In this document: piece by piece, positions 1 to 8,477 of the stretch
Layout of the letters: the number at the start of each line of letters is the position of its first letter
Position numbering within the stretch: the stretch's first letter is position 1
NCBI GenBank assembly: GCA_014872875.1
Contig: WKFI01000013.1
Location: 1-59,957, forward strand
DNA from: Paracoccaceae bacterium
Lineage (GTDB): Bacteria; Pseudomonadota; Alphaproteobacteria; Rhodobacterales; Rhodobacteraceae
Direction of reading: 5' to 3'
DNA length: 59,957 nt
Position numbers and translations under genes: made by a program
The notes under the pieces: model-generated
Databases searched by the model: none
What the model saw: only the letters and a program-made list of their open reading frames with translations
Told to the model about the DNA's origin: nothing

Positions 1-9
1 ACGACACCT

Positions 10-96
10 GCCCAGGTGGCGGAATTGGTAGACGCGCTAGCTTCAGGTGCTAGTGTCCGTATGGACGTGGAGGTTCGAGTCCTCTCCTGGGCACCA
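10..96 (+). tRNA. tRNA-Leu (anticodon CAG)
   Basis: The 7-bp acceptor stem GCCCAGG/CCTGGGC closes an 87-nt cloverleaf with a long variable arm, as in class II leucine tRNAs. The anticodon stem CTAGC/GCTAG holds the loop TTCAGGT, which gives anticodon CAG and decodes CUG. The T arm contains GGTTCGAGTCC. A CCA end is encoded at 94-96. Confidence 0.97.
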
Positions 97-154
97 TTCT
101 CCAAAAAGCATGTAACAGACTGGGCTGAAGGGCGAAGCCTTCTGACGTCGCGCT

Positions 155-204
155 TGCGTGATACCAGAGGCTTGTTTCGAACAAGCCTCTGGCGACGCAT
201 TTTT
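155..204 (+). terminator. Intrinsic terminator after tRNA-Leu
   Basis: A perfect 13-bp stem (164-176 with 180-192, loop TCG) is extended by an outer 5-bp helix (155-159 with 195-199) and followed at once by TTTTT at 200-204. It lies about 60 nt beyond the tRNA 3' end. The 170 nt between it and the next gene show nothing else I recognise. Confidence 0.8.
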
Positions 205-377
205 GCCGCGCCTTGGCCGCGCAACAACTCAACGACCTGCAGATGAGCTTCTGCGCAAACACTCCCGAATATCACCTTTGGCGGAACCACGCTTTTGCCA
301 CGGTGGCCGAGTTGAGTTTACCGCTCAAAGCGCTTATTTCGTGGAAGAACTGCATTTGACGTTCAAGGACGAACCGC

Positions 378-992
378 GTGGCCAACCACCTGTACAAAAA
401 CGACCTGCCTGATGGGCTGGATCTGGGACCCATCGTTGCAATCGACTGTGAAACCATGGGCCTGAACCCACATCGGGATCGGCTCTGTGTGATCCAGATG
501 TCCGGCGGTGACGGCAACGCCCATATCGTGCAGGTCGAAAAGGGCCAGACCAGCGCCCCAAATCTGTGCAAGATGCTGGCGGACCCAAAGGTGCTGAAAC
601 TGTTTCATTTCGGTCGGTTCGACATCGCCGCGATGTACAACGCCTTTGGTACCCTGACCGCTCCGGTATACTGCACCAAGATCGCCAGCCGCCTGGTACG
701 CACCTATACTGATCGGCACGGACTGAAAAACCTGACGCAAGAGCTGTTGGGATTAGACATCTCGAAACAGCAGCAGATGAGCGACTGGGGCGCCGAAACT
801 CTGACCGAAGCGCAGCTGGAGTATGCGGCCTCTGACGTGTTGCACCTGCACAAGTTGCGGGAAAAGCTGAACGAACGGTTGGCACGGGAAGACCGCACCG
901 AGCTGGCGCAATCCTGCTTTGACTTCCTGCCCACCCGCGCCCTACTGGATTTGGAAGGATGGCCGGAAACGGACATCTTTGCCCACTCATGA
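378..992 (+). CDS. rnd: Ribonuclease D-like 3'-5' exonuclease (short form)
   Basis: This 204-residue protein is a DEDD-type 3'-5' exoribonuclease. Exo I is visible as DCE at residues 23-25. Exo II contains the Asp of HFGRFD, and Exo III is YAASDVLHL. E. coli RNase D is about 375 residues and carries HRDC domains after the nuclease; those are absent here, as is common for the short alphaproteobacterial form. The start is GTG, preceded by AAGGA about 8 nt upstream. Its stop overlaps the kdsD start (ATGA at 989-992), so the two genes are translationally coupled. A role in tRNA 3' trimming or RNA turnover is inferred from the family. Confidence 0.85.
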   Translation: MANHLYKNDLPDGLDLGPIVAIDCETMGLNPHRDRLCVIQMSGGDGNAHIVQVEKGQTSAPNLCKMLADPKVLKLFHFGRFDIAAMYNAFGTLTAPVYCTKIASRLVRTYTDRHGLKNLTQELLGLDISKQQQMSDWGAETLTEAQLEYAASDVLHLHKLREKLNERLAREDRTELAQSCFDFLPTRALLDLEGWPETDIFAHS

Positions 993-1957
993 CTGACACC
1001 GAGAAATTCCTTGCCACCGCACGACAGGTGATCACCGACGAAGCCCGGGCGTTGGATGCAATGTCCGAACAGTTGGATGACCGCTTTGCCCAAGCAGTTC
1101 AGCTGATCCTTGAAGCCAGCGGCCGGGTTATCGTTAGCGGCATAGGCAAATCCGGCCATATTGGGCACAAGATCGCTGCGACTCTGGCTTCAACCGGGAC
1201 GCCCGCATATTTCGTGCACCCTGCAGAAGCCAGCCACGGCGATCTGGGCATGCTGTCCAAGGGCGATGTGGTTCTGGCCATCTCGAACTCGGGCGAAGCG
1301 CCGGAACTGGCCAACCTGCTGGCTTTCACCCGCCGTTTCGGGATTCCGTTGATCGGTTTGTCCAGCAAGATGGACAGCACGTTGATGAAACAGGCTGATG
1401 TCCACCTTCAGATCCCGGCAATGGGTGAAGCCTGCGGCTTTGGCATGGTCCCATCGATTTCCACAACGCTAACCTTGGCAATGGGGGATGCGCTGGCGAT
1501 TGCGCTGATGAAACATCGCGATTTCCGACCCGAGAATTTCCGCGATTTCCATCCGGGTGGCAAACTGGGTGCGCAACTCAGCAAAGTGCGCGATCTGATG
1601 CACACAGGTGACGCGCTCCCCTTGGTGTCCACCGAAACCGCGATGGCTGACGCCCTGATTGAAGTAAGTCAAAAAGGCTTTGGCGTTGTCGGCGTGACGG
1701 ACGCGGATGACAACCTTGCGGGGATCATCACGGATGGCGACTTGCGTCGTCATATGGACGGTCTGCTGACCAAAAGCGCAGCTGATGTCATGACAGCAGA
1801 CCCGACAACCATCGACCCCGAAGCATTGGCAGAGGAAGCTGTTGCGCTGATGAACCAGCGCAAGATCACGTGCCTGTTCGTCGGATCTTCGGTGGCCGGA
1901 AGTCGCCCCGAGGGTCTTTTGCATATCCACGACTGTCTGCGCGTGGGTTTGGGCTGA
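989..1957 (+). CDS. kdsD: D-arabinose 5-phosphate isomerase (KpsF/GutQ family)
   Basis: The 322-residue protein interconverts ribulose 5-phosphate and arabinose 5-phosphate, the first committed step towards Kdo of LPS. An N-terminal SIS domain (about residues 30-190) contains SGIGKSGHIG and the ISNSGEA phosphosugar motif. Two CBS domains fill the C-terminal part (about 205-322). The ATG at 989 is preferred over longer in-frame starts because it overlaps the rnd stop. It heads the lptC-lptA-lptB run, so Kdo synthesis and LPS transport are co-transcribed here. kdsB lies at 12.8-13.6 kb in this same window. Confidence 0.93.
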   Translation: MTDTEKFLATARQVITDEARALDAMSEQLDDRFAQAVQLILEASGRVIVSGIGKSGHIGHKIAATLASTGTPAYFVHPAEASHGDLGMLSKGDVVLAISNSGEAPELANLLAFTRRFGIPLIGLSSKMDSTLMKQADVHLQIPAMGEACGFGMVPSISTTLTLAMGDALAIALMKHRDFRPENFRDFHPGGKLGAQLSKVRDLMHTGDALPLVSTETAMADALIEVSQKGFGVVGVTDADDNLAGIITDGDLRRHMDGLLTKSAADVMTADPTTIDPEALAEEAVALMNQRKITCLFVGSSVAGSRPEGLLHIHDCLRVGLG

Positions 1958-1960
1958 GAC

Positions 1961-2560
1961 GTGGACCGGTATTCCCGGATAGTCGCCTTTCTAAAGGTGC
2001 TGTTGCCCTTGGCAGCACTGGTATTGCTGTCCACGGTGTTTCTGATTTCACGAGGTGTGGACACAGAAACCGAGATCCCTTTTGCTCAGCAAGAGATTGA
2101 AGAACGGCTACGCGACCAACAGATAACCAAGCCTTATTTCACTGGCATCACCTCCCAAGGCGACGAGATCATGGTCACGGCGGGCATTGCTCGTCCCGGC
2201 GGCGGGACCACACCCGCCGAGGCGACCGAGCTGAGCGCCAGGATCAGAATGGCAGACGGGTCCGAGATGACTTTGGAATCTGAAACCGGGCGAGTTCGGC
2301 TGGACACGGACATGGCCAGCTTCATCGGAAATGTGGTTATCACCTCGACAACCGGCCTGACGGTTTACACGGACCACCTGAACACAGCACTCAGTGGTGT
2401 TGAGGGCGACAGTCCGGGCAAGGTCACAGGACATGGTGCTATCGGAGATTTGACGGCCGGAAGCATGCAATTCAGCTCAAAAATCGAAGGCGGCCCAGTG
2501 CATATGCTTTTCAAGGACGGGGTGAAGCTGATATACACGCCGCAAAAGCAAGAAAGATAA
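1961..2560 (+). CDS. lptC: LPS export ABC transporter periplasmic protein LptC
   Basis: A 199-residue bitopic protein with a GTG start 3 nt after the kdsD stop. One hydrophobic segment (about residues 7-28) anchors it in the inner membrane. The rest is a periplasmic beta-jellyroll-like domain with no cysteines in obvious motifs. LptC links the LptBFG transporter to the LptA bridge. Identity rests on size, topology and position between kdsD and lptA/lptB; LptC proteins are poorly conserved in sequence. Confidence 0.88.
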   Translation: MDRYSRIVAFLKVLLPLAALVLLSTVFLISRGVDTETEIPFAQQEIEERLRDQQITKPYFTGITSQGDEIMVTAGIARPGGGTTPAEATELSARIRMADGSEMTLESETGRVRLDTDMASFIGNVVITSTTGLTVYTDHLNTALSGVEGDSPGKVTGHGAIGDLTAGSMQFSSKIEGGPVHMLFKDGVKLIYTPQKQER

Positions 2561-2563
2561 CCT

Positions 2564-3058
2564 GTGTCCTATCTGCGCCAATTCATTCTGACATTGCCTT
2601 TGTTGTTTCTTGGCACCGTTCTGTCAGCGCAGAACACCAATGTCGCCTTTGGCGCAATCAAGGCAGATCCGACGCTACCAGTTGAGGTGACTGCCGATAA
2701 TCTGGACGTAAATCAGGAAAATGGGTCTGCGGAATTCACCGGCAATGTGGTTGTCATACAAGGTGAGATGAAGTTGTCCGCCGCCAGGGTTCTGGTCATC
2801 TACAACCAGGAAGAAAGCGGTATCGACCGGATGGAAGCCACCGGTGACGTGCTGTTGGTCAACGGCCCGGATGCTGCCGAAGCCCAGCGGGCCGACTATA
2901 CCATCGACAGCGGTGTGATCGTGATGACCGGGGATGTCCTGCTGACCCAGGGCCAGAATGCACTGACTTCGGACAAAATGACCGTGCATCTGACCAATGG
3001 GACCGCTCAAATGAACGGACGTGTCAAAACCATCCTGAACCCGGATGGGGACAACTGA
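2564..3058 (+). CDS. lptA: LPS transport periplasmic protein LptA
   Basis: The 164-residue protein has a cleavable Sec signal (about residues 1-22, hydrophobic core LTLPLLFLG). An OstA-like region follows, with the repeating pattern VTADNLDV...FTGNVVV...TGDVLL, typical of the slotted beta-jellyroll that carries LPS across the periplasm. It starts with GTG. Its TGA overlaps the lptB ATG (TGATG at 3056-3060). Confidence 0.92.
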   Translation: MSYLRQFILTLPLLFLGTVLSAQNTNVAFGAIKADPTLPVEVTADNLDVNQENGSAEFTGNVVVIQGEMKLSAARVLVIYNQEESGIDRMEATGDVLLVNGPDAAEAQRADYTIDSGVIVMTGDVLLTQGQNALTSDKMTVHLTNGTAQMNGRVKTILNPDGDN

Positions 3059-3816
3059 TGGCGCGGCCCAACCTGACCGTGACCGAAGGGTCTTCCGGTC
3101 TGCAGATCGAAAAAATCCGCAAGTCATATCGCAAACGTGTCGTGATACGCGACGTTTCGATGACCCTGGAGCGGGGAGAGGTGGTTGCGCTTCTGGGACC
3201 GAACGGATCCGGCAAGACCACCAGCTTTTATGCGATCGCAGGTTTGATTTTTCCCGAAGCTGGGTCGGTCTCTATTGACGGTCAGACCGTTACCAATCTG
3301 CCAATGTACCGCCGGGCGCGTTTGGGGATCGGATACCTGCCTCAGGAAATGTCGATCTTTCGTGGCCTGTCGGTCGAAGACAACATCTCGGCCGTCTTGG
3401 AAATCAGTCTGAAAGATCGCCATAAACGGCGGGAACGCCTCGAAGAGCTGCTGTCAGAGTTTTCGATCGAACATTTGCGGCGTGCTCCCGCGCTTGCCTT
3501 GTCGGGCGGGGAACGCCGCCGCGTTGAAATAGCCCGCTGTCTGGCCGCTGAACCAAAATACCTGCTGTTGGACGAACCTTTTGCCGGGGTCGACCCGATC
3601 AGCGTCGGTGATATCCGTCACCTTGTGGCCGATCTGAAAAAACGTGGAATTGGCGTGCTGATTACAGACCACAACGTGCGTGAGACGCTGGAAATCGTGG
3701 ACCGCGCGTACATCCTGCATGATGGTCAAGTTCTGATGTCCGGCACCCCCGGCGAAGTGGTGGACAACGAAAACGTCCGACGGGTTTACCTGGGTGACAA
3801 TTTCCGTATCTCCTGA
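3058..3816 (+). CDS. lptB: LPS export ABC transporter ATP-binding protein LptB
   Basis: This 252-residue ABC ATPase energises LPS extraction by LptFG. Walker [10 protein letters not shown] lies near residues 46-55, the signature LSGGERRR near 148 and Walker [13 protein letters not shown] near 169. The signature and the GVDPI sequence after Walker B are typical of LptB rather than amino-acid importers. lptF and lptG are not in the window. In many proteobacteria rpoN lies between lptB and hpf; here there is only non-coding sequence. Confidence 0.95.
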   Translation: MARPNLTVTEGSSGLQIEKIRKSYRKRVVIRDVSMTLERGEVVALLGPNGSGKTTSFYAIAGLIFPEAGSVSIDGQTVTNLPMYRRARLGIGYLPQEMSIFRGLSVEDNISAVLEISLKDRHKRRERLEELLSEFSIEHLRRAPALALSGGERRRVEIARCLAAEPKYLLLDEPFAGVDPISVGDIRHLVADLKKRGIGVLITDHNVRETLEIVDRAYILHDGQVLMSGTPGEVVDNENVRRVYLGDNFRIS

Positions 3817-4181
3817 GTCGCGAAGCACAGCAGCACACTGAATTCGTTCAATCCAGGCATTCTTCGAACGACTTTAGTGCTTACTTCAATGGCCGTGTTT
3901 TCATCCAAGCACCGGATTCCAAAGCAAGCTTTTGCTCAGCGACCTTTACGCCCACATAAATCCTGAACAAACCTGTCCGGATTGCATTGACACTCCGCGT
4001 CACTTGCGCCTGAATTGTTCTATGGCAAAAGCGAATTTCGATGCAGTCCAGGGTCCGGCCTTTCGTGAAAGGCCCCTTGAGATGCAATCCAAGCTTGAGC
4101 CAAAGTCCCCCATCCATAGTCAGTGATTAAGGCATCCTTCGGGATTGTCGGCTATGGGTGTTTATTCGCGAAGGAGATCAC
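3817..4181. other. Gene-free stretch between lptB and hpf with an inverted repeat
   Basis: No credible gene is seen in 365 nt. The one short open frame (3932-4126) has no ribosome binding site and no recognisable features. A perfect 8-bp inverted repeat, GGCCTTTC-GT-GAAAGGCC, lies at 4057-4074 without a T tract. A TTGACA at 3987-3992 could be a -35 element but no good -10 follows it. Confidence 0.5.
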
Positions 4182-4745
4182 ATGCGTTACAAAATCAGCG
4201 GAAAACAGATCGACATCGGCGAAGCTCTGCAGACCCATGTAGAGACCGAGCTGGGCGAGGCGGTCAAGAAATATGCCGAACGCCCAACCGACGCCAATGT
4301 GGTGTTTTCCCGTTCGGCGCATGAATATGTGTGTGAAACCACTGTTCATCTTTCCACCGGCCTGACAGCACAGGCCAAAGCCCATGCAAACGAAATCTAT
4401 TCAGCCTTCGAAGCTTGCTGCGACAAGATGGAAACCCAGTTGCGCCGCTACAAGCGTCGTTTGAAAGACCATCATAAGGACCGTACGGAACCGGTTGAAC
4501 TCTTTGGTGCGTCCTCGTATATCCTCGCCTCTGAAGATCAGGCGGCCGATTCCGAGCCGGACTCGTTGCAGCCAATCATCGTCGCTGAAATGGAGACCAA
4601 GATCCCGTCTCTTTCGGTTGGTGAAGCGGTGATGCAGATGGAACTCGCTGGCGCACCGGTGCTGGTCTTCAGAAACGAAGGAAAGGATGGGTTGAACGTC
4701 GTGTACCGTCGCGAAGACGGAAACATCGGATGGATCGACCCGTAA
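4182..4745 (+). CDS. hpf: Ribosome hibernation promoting factor, long form
   Basis: A 187-residue long-form HPF. The N-terminal S30AE domain (about 1-105) opens MRYKISGKQIDIGEAL and would sit in the 30S decoding channel. A linker is followed by the C-terminal dimerisation domain (about 130-187), with KIPSLSVGEAVMQMEL and ending GNIGWIDP, which pairs 70S ribosomes into 100S dimers. AAGGAG at 4171-4176 fixes the ATG at 4182. It is followed closely by ptsN, a common pairing in proteobacteria. Confidence 0.92.
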   Translation: MRYKISGKQIDIGEALQTHVETELGEAVKKYAERPTDANVVFSRSAHEYVCETTVHLSTGLTAQAKAHANEIYSAFEACCDKMETQLRRYKRRLKDHHKDRTEPVELFGASSYILASEDQAADSEPDSLQPIIVAEMETKIPSLSVGEAVMQMELAGAPVLVFRNEGKDGLNVVYRREDGNIGWIDP

Positions 4746-4794
4746 CGTCGAGCAGTTGACCACGCCAGAGCGTGGGGAAGCGGAGCAAGCAGGA

Positions 4795-5259
4795 ATGGAA
4801 CTTTCGAGCATCCTCGACTCTGGGGCAGTCAAAGTCATTGCCTCAGCATCGAGCAAGAAACGCCTGTTCCAGGAACTGGCCGATATCGCACAGTCGTCTT
4901 ATGGTCTGGACGCACAGAAAACGCTGGAAGCGTTGCTGGAACGGGAAAGCCTGGGGCCGACCGGCGTCGGACATGGCGTTGCTTTGCCCCATGCCAGACT
5001 GGAAGATCTCGAAAACGTTGTCGGCGTGTTTGTCCTGTTGGAAAAGCCGTTGGATTTCGGCTCTGTCGATCGTCAGCCCGTGGACATTGCTTTTGGCCTG
5101 TTTGCACCGGAACAAGCCGGGGTTGAGCATCTGAAGGCTCTTGCCTTGGTATCGCGCACGCTGCGCGAAACCTCGGTTTTGACCAAATTGCGGGCCAACC
5201 CGGACGGTGCGACGCTCTATACGATCCTGACCGAAGATCATTCGGTTCAAGCGGCCTGA
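4795..5259 (+). CDS. ptsN: PTS IIA-like nitrogen-regulatory protein PtsN
   Basis: The 154-residue EIIA-Ntr domain contains the phospho-acceptor His in GHGVALPHAR. It receives phosphate from NPr and acts on regulatory partners rather than transporting sugar. The ATG at 4795 (MELSSIL) matches the usual family N terminus and has AGGA just upstream. An in-frame start at 4756 would add 13 residues that look non-conserved. It lies 49 nt after hpf and ends 23 nt before a strong terminator. Confidence 0.92.
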   Translation: MELSSILDSGAVKVIASASSKKRLFQELADIAQSSYGLDAQKTLEALLERESLGPTGVGHGVALPHARLEDLENVVGVFVLLEKPLDFGSVDRQPVDIAFGLFAPEQAGVEHLKALALVSRTLRETSVLTKLRANPDGATLYTILTEDHSVQAA

Positions 5260-5282
5260 GCCCGCCTGACGCCTGAAACAAC

Positions 5283-5312
5283 AAAACCCCGGACAGTGTC
5301 CGGGGTTTTTTT
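5283..5312 (+). terminator. Intrinsic terminator after ptsN
   Basis: A GC-rich stem ACCCCGGACA/TGTCCGGGGT is flanked by AAAA on the left and TTTTTTT on the right. It lies between the convergent ptsN and sulfotransferase genes, so it can terminate transcription from both sides. Confidence 0.93.
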
Positions 5313-5324
5313 CTGCTGCTGAGA

Positions 5325-6773
5325 TCAGGCTTGCGGTGCACCCTTCCAGGGACCGAACCCAAACATCATGTAATCCCGCTGATAGATCTCGGATATCAGG
5401 GCTTCCAGATTTTCGTCATAGATATCGTCCAACCCGAATGGCTCATTGGGCGAACCTTGAGAAACTCCGGGGACCGGCGGATCCACGTGGCCATAGCGAC
5501 GCGCCATGGCAGGCAGCATGTCCTGCATCTCCTCCTCGCGCAGCACCATGTCCGGAGGCGCAAAATCCCCGAACCCAGTCAATGCCTGTGCCTGGGTCGC
5601 CCAGGATGAATCGTGCCGGATGCCGGTTTGACCTGCCAAATTGGCCCGCACGAAGGCCAGGAACTGTTCGAATGCCTGCCGGTGATCCACCTTGCTGTAG
5701 TTTGCATTCGGCCAATCCTTGGGGATCGCCAATTTGAACTGGCGACGCAGAGTGTTGCGGATCTGAGCGAAGCTGCCGGACCCGGTCTGCAGAATGCGAT
5801 CACAGAACACCGCATGAATGCGCGGCGCCGGGTGTCGCAGCACGGTAAAGCTGCGATGTCCGGTGCTGCTGCGTTTCCATTGCCGCAACTGCTTTTGGTT
5901 CATCTTGGTCTGCAGAGCCGGAACCTTGACCCGGTCCAGTTCAGCCAACCACTGCAACACCTCGGCCTCGGGGCCGCCTCGCATCGGCATATAGAGAAGC
6001 GGCGTTGCAACGGCTGCTACGTAGGATGGCACAGCTGCGCCACGCCGCGGTTCGAAATTCGGCGTGCGCGACAGGTTGAACCGGTCCATACCGCTAAGCG
6101 CGTGAATCATTTCGTCCACATTTGACACCTTGGACGTGATCGGCGCCGGGTTCTGGCGTTTAAGGCTCTTGTCCAGATTGTCCAACTGGTCCTCACACCC
6201 CAACCAGCGGGCCAGACCATTCATGACCGAAAGATTGTTCAGATCGTCATACGGCACATAAAACGGCGCCTGAGCACTGCCTTGCAGCTTGTTGAGCAAT
6301 AGCACCTGAAAATCCTGCAACGCCTCAACATGCGCGGCAAACTCTTCGCCATCAAAATGGGCCAAAGCCTCTTTCCGGCGTTTCACATCCGTGAGTTTCC
6401 ACTGACCCGTCGCTTTGGCAATCTTCCACGAAACATAGCTTTCCAGTGGATTTCTCGTCAGAATAATCTTGGCGCAGCGGGGGTTCTCCAAGGCCAGGTC
6501 CAACACGCGCGGATCATGGTCATGGAAGAACCTGAACCCCCCCAACGTCCCCGGCTGTGTCTGTATCCGGTTGATCAACCGTTCTGGGTCCGCATCCCGT
6601 TCGGATTGCGTCACCTCAAGGATTTCGGTGCGGTTGGGATAGCCTATGAAATGCGGATTGAAGGCCTCTCCGTGGCACTCCAGACCGTGAAACGCGTTCA
6701 GGTTGGTTTCCAGAAAATTGGACCCGGTCCGCATTTCGGCAAAAATGACAAAGTAGTCGAATTTAGTGTTCAT
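5325..6773 (-). CDS. NodH-like sulfotransferase with two sulfotransferase-type halves
   Basis: The 482-residue protein probably transfers sulfate from PAPS to a glycan. Near residue 13 the segment EMRTGSNFLETNL resembles the 5'-phosphosulfate loop of NodH/Stf0 proteins. LTRNPLESYVSW (near 130) resembles the 3'-phosphate loop. The second half (from about residue 300) has GHRSFTVLRHPAPRIHAVF, like the 3'-phosphate loop of family-2 sulfotransferases. I see no clear 5' loop in that half, so it may be non-catalytic or acceptor-binding. It is the last gene of the leftward glycan cluster, 6 nt after the GT14 gene. Roseobacter proteins of this type are often called nodulation protein NodH; nodulation is not implied. 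Confidence 0.75.
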   Translation of the reverse strand: MNTKFDYFVIFAEMRTGSNFLETNLNAFHGLECHGEAFNPHFIGYPNRTEILEVTQSERDADPERLINRIQTQPGTLGGFRFFHDHDPRVLDLALENPRCAKIILTRNPLESYVSWKIAKATGQWKLTDVKRRKEALAHFDGEEFAAHVEALQDFQVLLLNKLQGSAQAPFYVPYDDLNNLSVMNGLARWLGCEDQLDNLDKSLKRQNPAPITSKVSNVDEMIHALSGMDRFNLSRTPNFEPRRGAAVPSYVAAVATPLLYMPMRGGPEAEVLQWLAELDRVKVPALQTKMNQKQLRQWKRSSTGHRSFTVLRHPAPRIHAVFCDRILQTGSGSFAQIRNTLRRQFKLAIPKDWPNANYSKVDHRQAFEQFLAFVRANLAGQTGIRHDSSWATQAQALTGFGDFAPPDMVLREEEMQDMLPAMARRYGHVDPPVPGVSQGSPNEPFGLDDIYDENLEALISEIYQRDYMMFGFGPWKGAPQA

Positions 6774-6779
6774 TCAGTT

Positions 6780-8477
6780 CTATCGCACCAGGTAAGGTTT
6801 GCGAGCGGGCTTGGGCATGTTCACCAACTCTTGCTCGACTGGGAAGTCCCCCATTAGATAAGGGTGCATGCCCTGGTTTTTCAGGTTCTGCAGGAATTGT
6901 CCGAACCCGTCCAGATCCACCAAGGTCGGCGCTTCCGTCAAACGGTGATGGTTGATGTGCCCGATCTCGTCAATAATGGTTTGCAGCGGCTCCATGGGCG
7001 CTTCGACAAACTCGGCCATAGTCCAGATTCGCACCCGGGCCTTGGTATATTGTGATCGCAGCACCCCCAGATGTTCACTTTCGATCTTCTGAAGCCGGGC
7101 AGCCTCGCGCCGCAGATCAGCAAAGTTCTGGTTCGACTTGAACAAGGGAACCGCCCAGGCGCCCGAAATGACCGAGATCTGAGCATTCGGATCCCGCGCG
7201 ATCAACCAGTTGATCTCTTGATTGTCAGCCGGGCCATACTGGAAACACTGCCGTTCGCCACGCGTGTTCCAGATCAGGCTGGTCAGGAAACCATTCGGAT
7301 TATAGTCCCGCTGTTTGGCGCCATCAGACAAGGCGCCGTTTATCATGGTTTGACCATCAGCAAATTCCACGCGATCCGGCGCATAAAGATGCCCATGCAC
7401 CCGCGCACCAGTTGCCTTGGCCAACCAAGGTTCGAAATTATCAAATAGCTCGGCAAACCCTTCGAAGATCGAATAGGGATTCGACGTGATCCCGTTTTCC
7501 GCGCCATGTTTGGGATAACGGCTTTGCATGTACAGCCCCGGGCGCCCCTTGACCCGCCGTTCGACCGCTTTGGCAAAGATCCGGTCGATCTTTCCCGGGT
7601 TCGGCTCAGTCTTTTTCATTGCGCCGGCCTGATCGGTCAGAAATGCCTGATACAGGCGGTTGGCCCTGGGCCAGATCTTGCGCGCGACAAAGCAGTCCGA
7701 CCGACGCAGCAGCTGCAGATGGTCATCATAAAATATGTGAGGTTTGCCCTGGAAATCGAACTTGGAAAGCGTCAGAGACCGGCTTTCGATATTGCTGGAA
7801 TAAAGCCGCACCAACGTCTGATAGTAGCTTTCATCCGGAATCCACACGCGCCGGAAATAGCGGTCGAACATCTCGCGCTCGGGATCTTGCAAGATCGCTG
7901 AAAGCGTCTGTCGGGTCAGGCACCACCATTGGCTTCCCATATGCGGCACCAGACCGGCGGGGATCTTGCGCTTTACACCCAATCGCCTTTGCAAGGCGAC
8001 ATACCTATCGAACAGGAAGCGGCGCTTCTTCCAGGAAAACGGGAAGCGCAGAGTGAACCGCTCTTCATCTAGCCCGCCAACCGTCCATGGCACGTCGGCA
8101 GTCGTTGCGCTTTCTATGAAATCAGTACGGGGACGCGCGGCAAGATAGTCAATCAATTCCTGTACTGGGCGCAGCGGCAAGCAGGAGCCGGAAGCAAGAT
8201 AGACATGCCGGACCTCGGGAAAGCTGTCCAGCATCAATTCCGACGCGGATTGTGAGGCCGCCACGATCCCCCACATCCCCCATTCACAGCGATGGCGTTT
8301 GGAAAACTTGACCAACGGATCATTGGACAGGGCATTGTGAAAAGCCCGGTAAGTCGCCCGCGGTACATTGCGGTCCACATGGACTACCACTGGGCATCCG
8401 GCAGATGTCCAGTGCCGCGCCACCTGTTCGGCGCGATCGAGCGCCGTATGGACCAACATGACAATGCCAACCGTCAT
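6780..8477 (-). CDS. Family 14-type (core-2/I-branching) glycosyltransferase with C-terminal extension
   Basis: A 565-residue protein. Residues 1 to about 270 resemble the Branch domain of beta-1,6-N-acetylglucosaminyl- or xylosyl-transferases: IVMLVHTALDRAEQ, VVVHVDRNVP, YLASGSCLPLRP and WWCLTR are seen in order. The remaining 290 residues form a separate region of unknown function that I cannot assign to a known fold. It has no signal peptide or membrane segment, so it is cytoplasmic. Its ATG overlaps the stop of the upstream GT2 gene by 4 nt. The acceptor is unknown; a surface polysaccharide is inferred from galE/galU and the sulfotransferase. Confidence 0.8.
   Translation of the reverse strand: MTVGIVMLVHTALDRAEQVARHWTSAGCPVVVHVDRNVPRATYRAFHNALSNDPLVKFSKRHRCEWGMWGIVAASQSASELMLDSFPEVRHVYLASGSCLPLRPVQELIDYLAARPRTDFIESATTADVPWTVGGLDEERFTLRFPFSWKKRRFLFDRYVALQRRLGVKRKIPAGLVPHMGSQWWCLTRQTLSAILQDPEREMFDRYFRRVWIPDESYYQTLVRLYSSNIESRSLTLSKFDFQGKPHIFYDDHLQLLRRSDCFVARKIWPRANRLYQAFLTDQAGAMKKTEPNPGKIDRIFAKAVERRVKGRPGLYMQSRYPKHGAENGITSNPYSIFEGFAELFDNFEPWLAKATGARVHGHLYAPDRVEFADGQTMINGALSDGAKQRDYNPNGFLTSLIWNTRGERQCFQYGPADNQEINWLIARDPNAQISVISGAWAVPLFKSNQNFADLRREAARLQKIESEHLGVLRSQYTKARVRIWTMAEFVEAPMEPLQTIIDEIGHINHHRLTEAPTLVDLDGFGQFLQNLKNQGMHPYLMGDFPVEQELVNMPKPARKPYLVR

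Noticed and set aside
3932-4126. A 64-codon frame between lptB and hpf
   Set aside because: There is no ribosome binding site, no promoter that fits and a composition unlike a protein.
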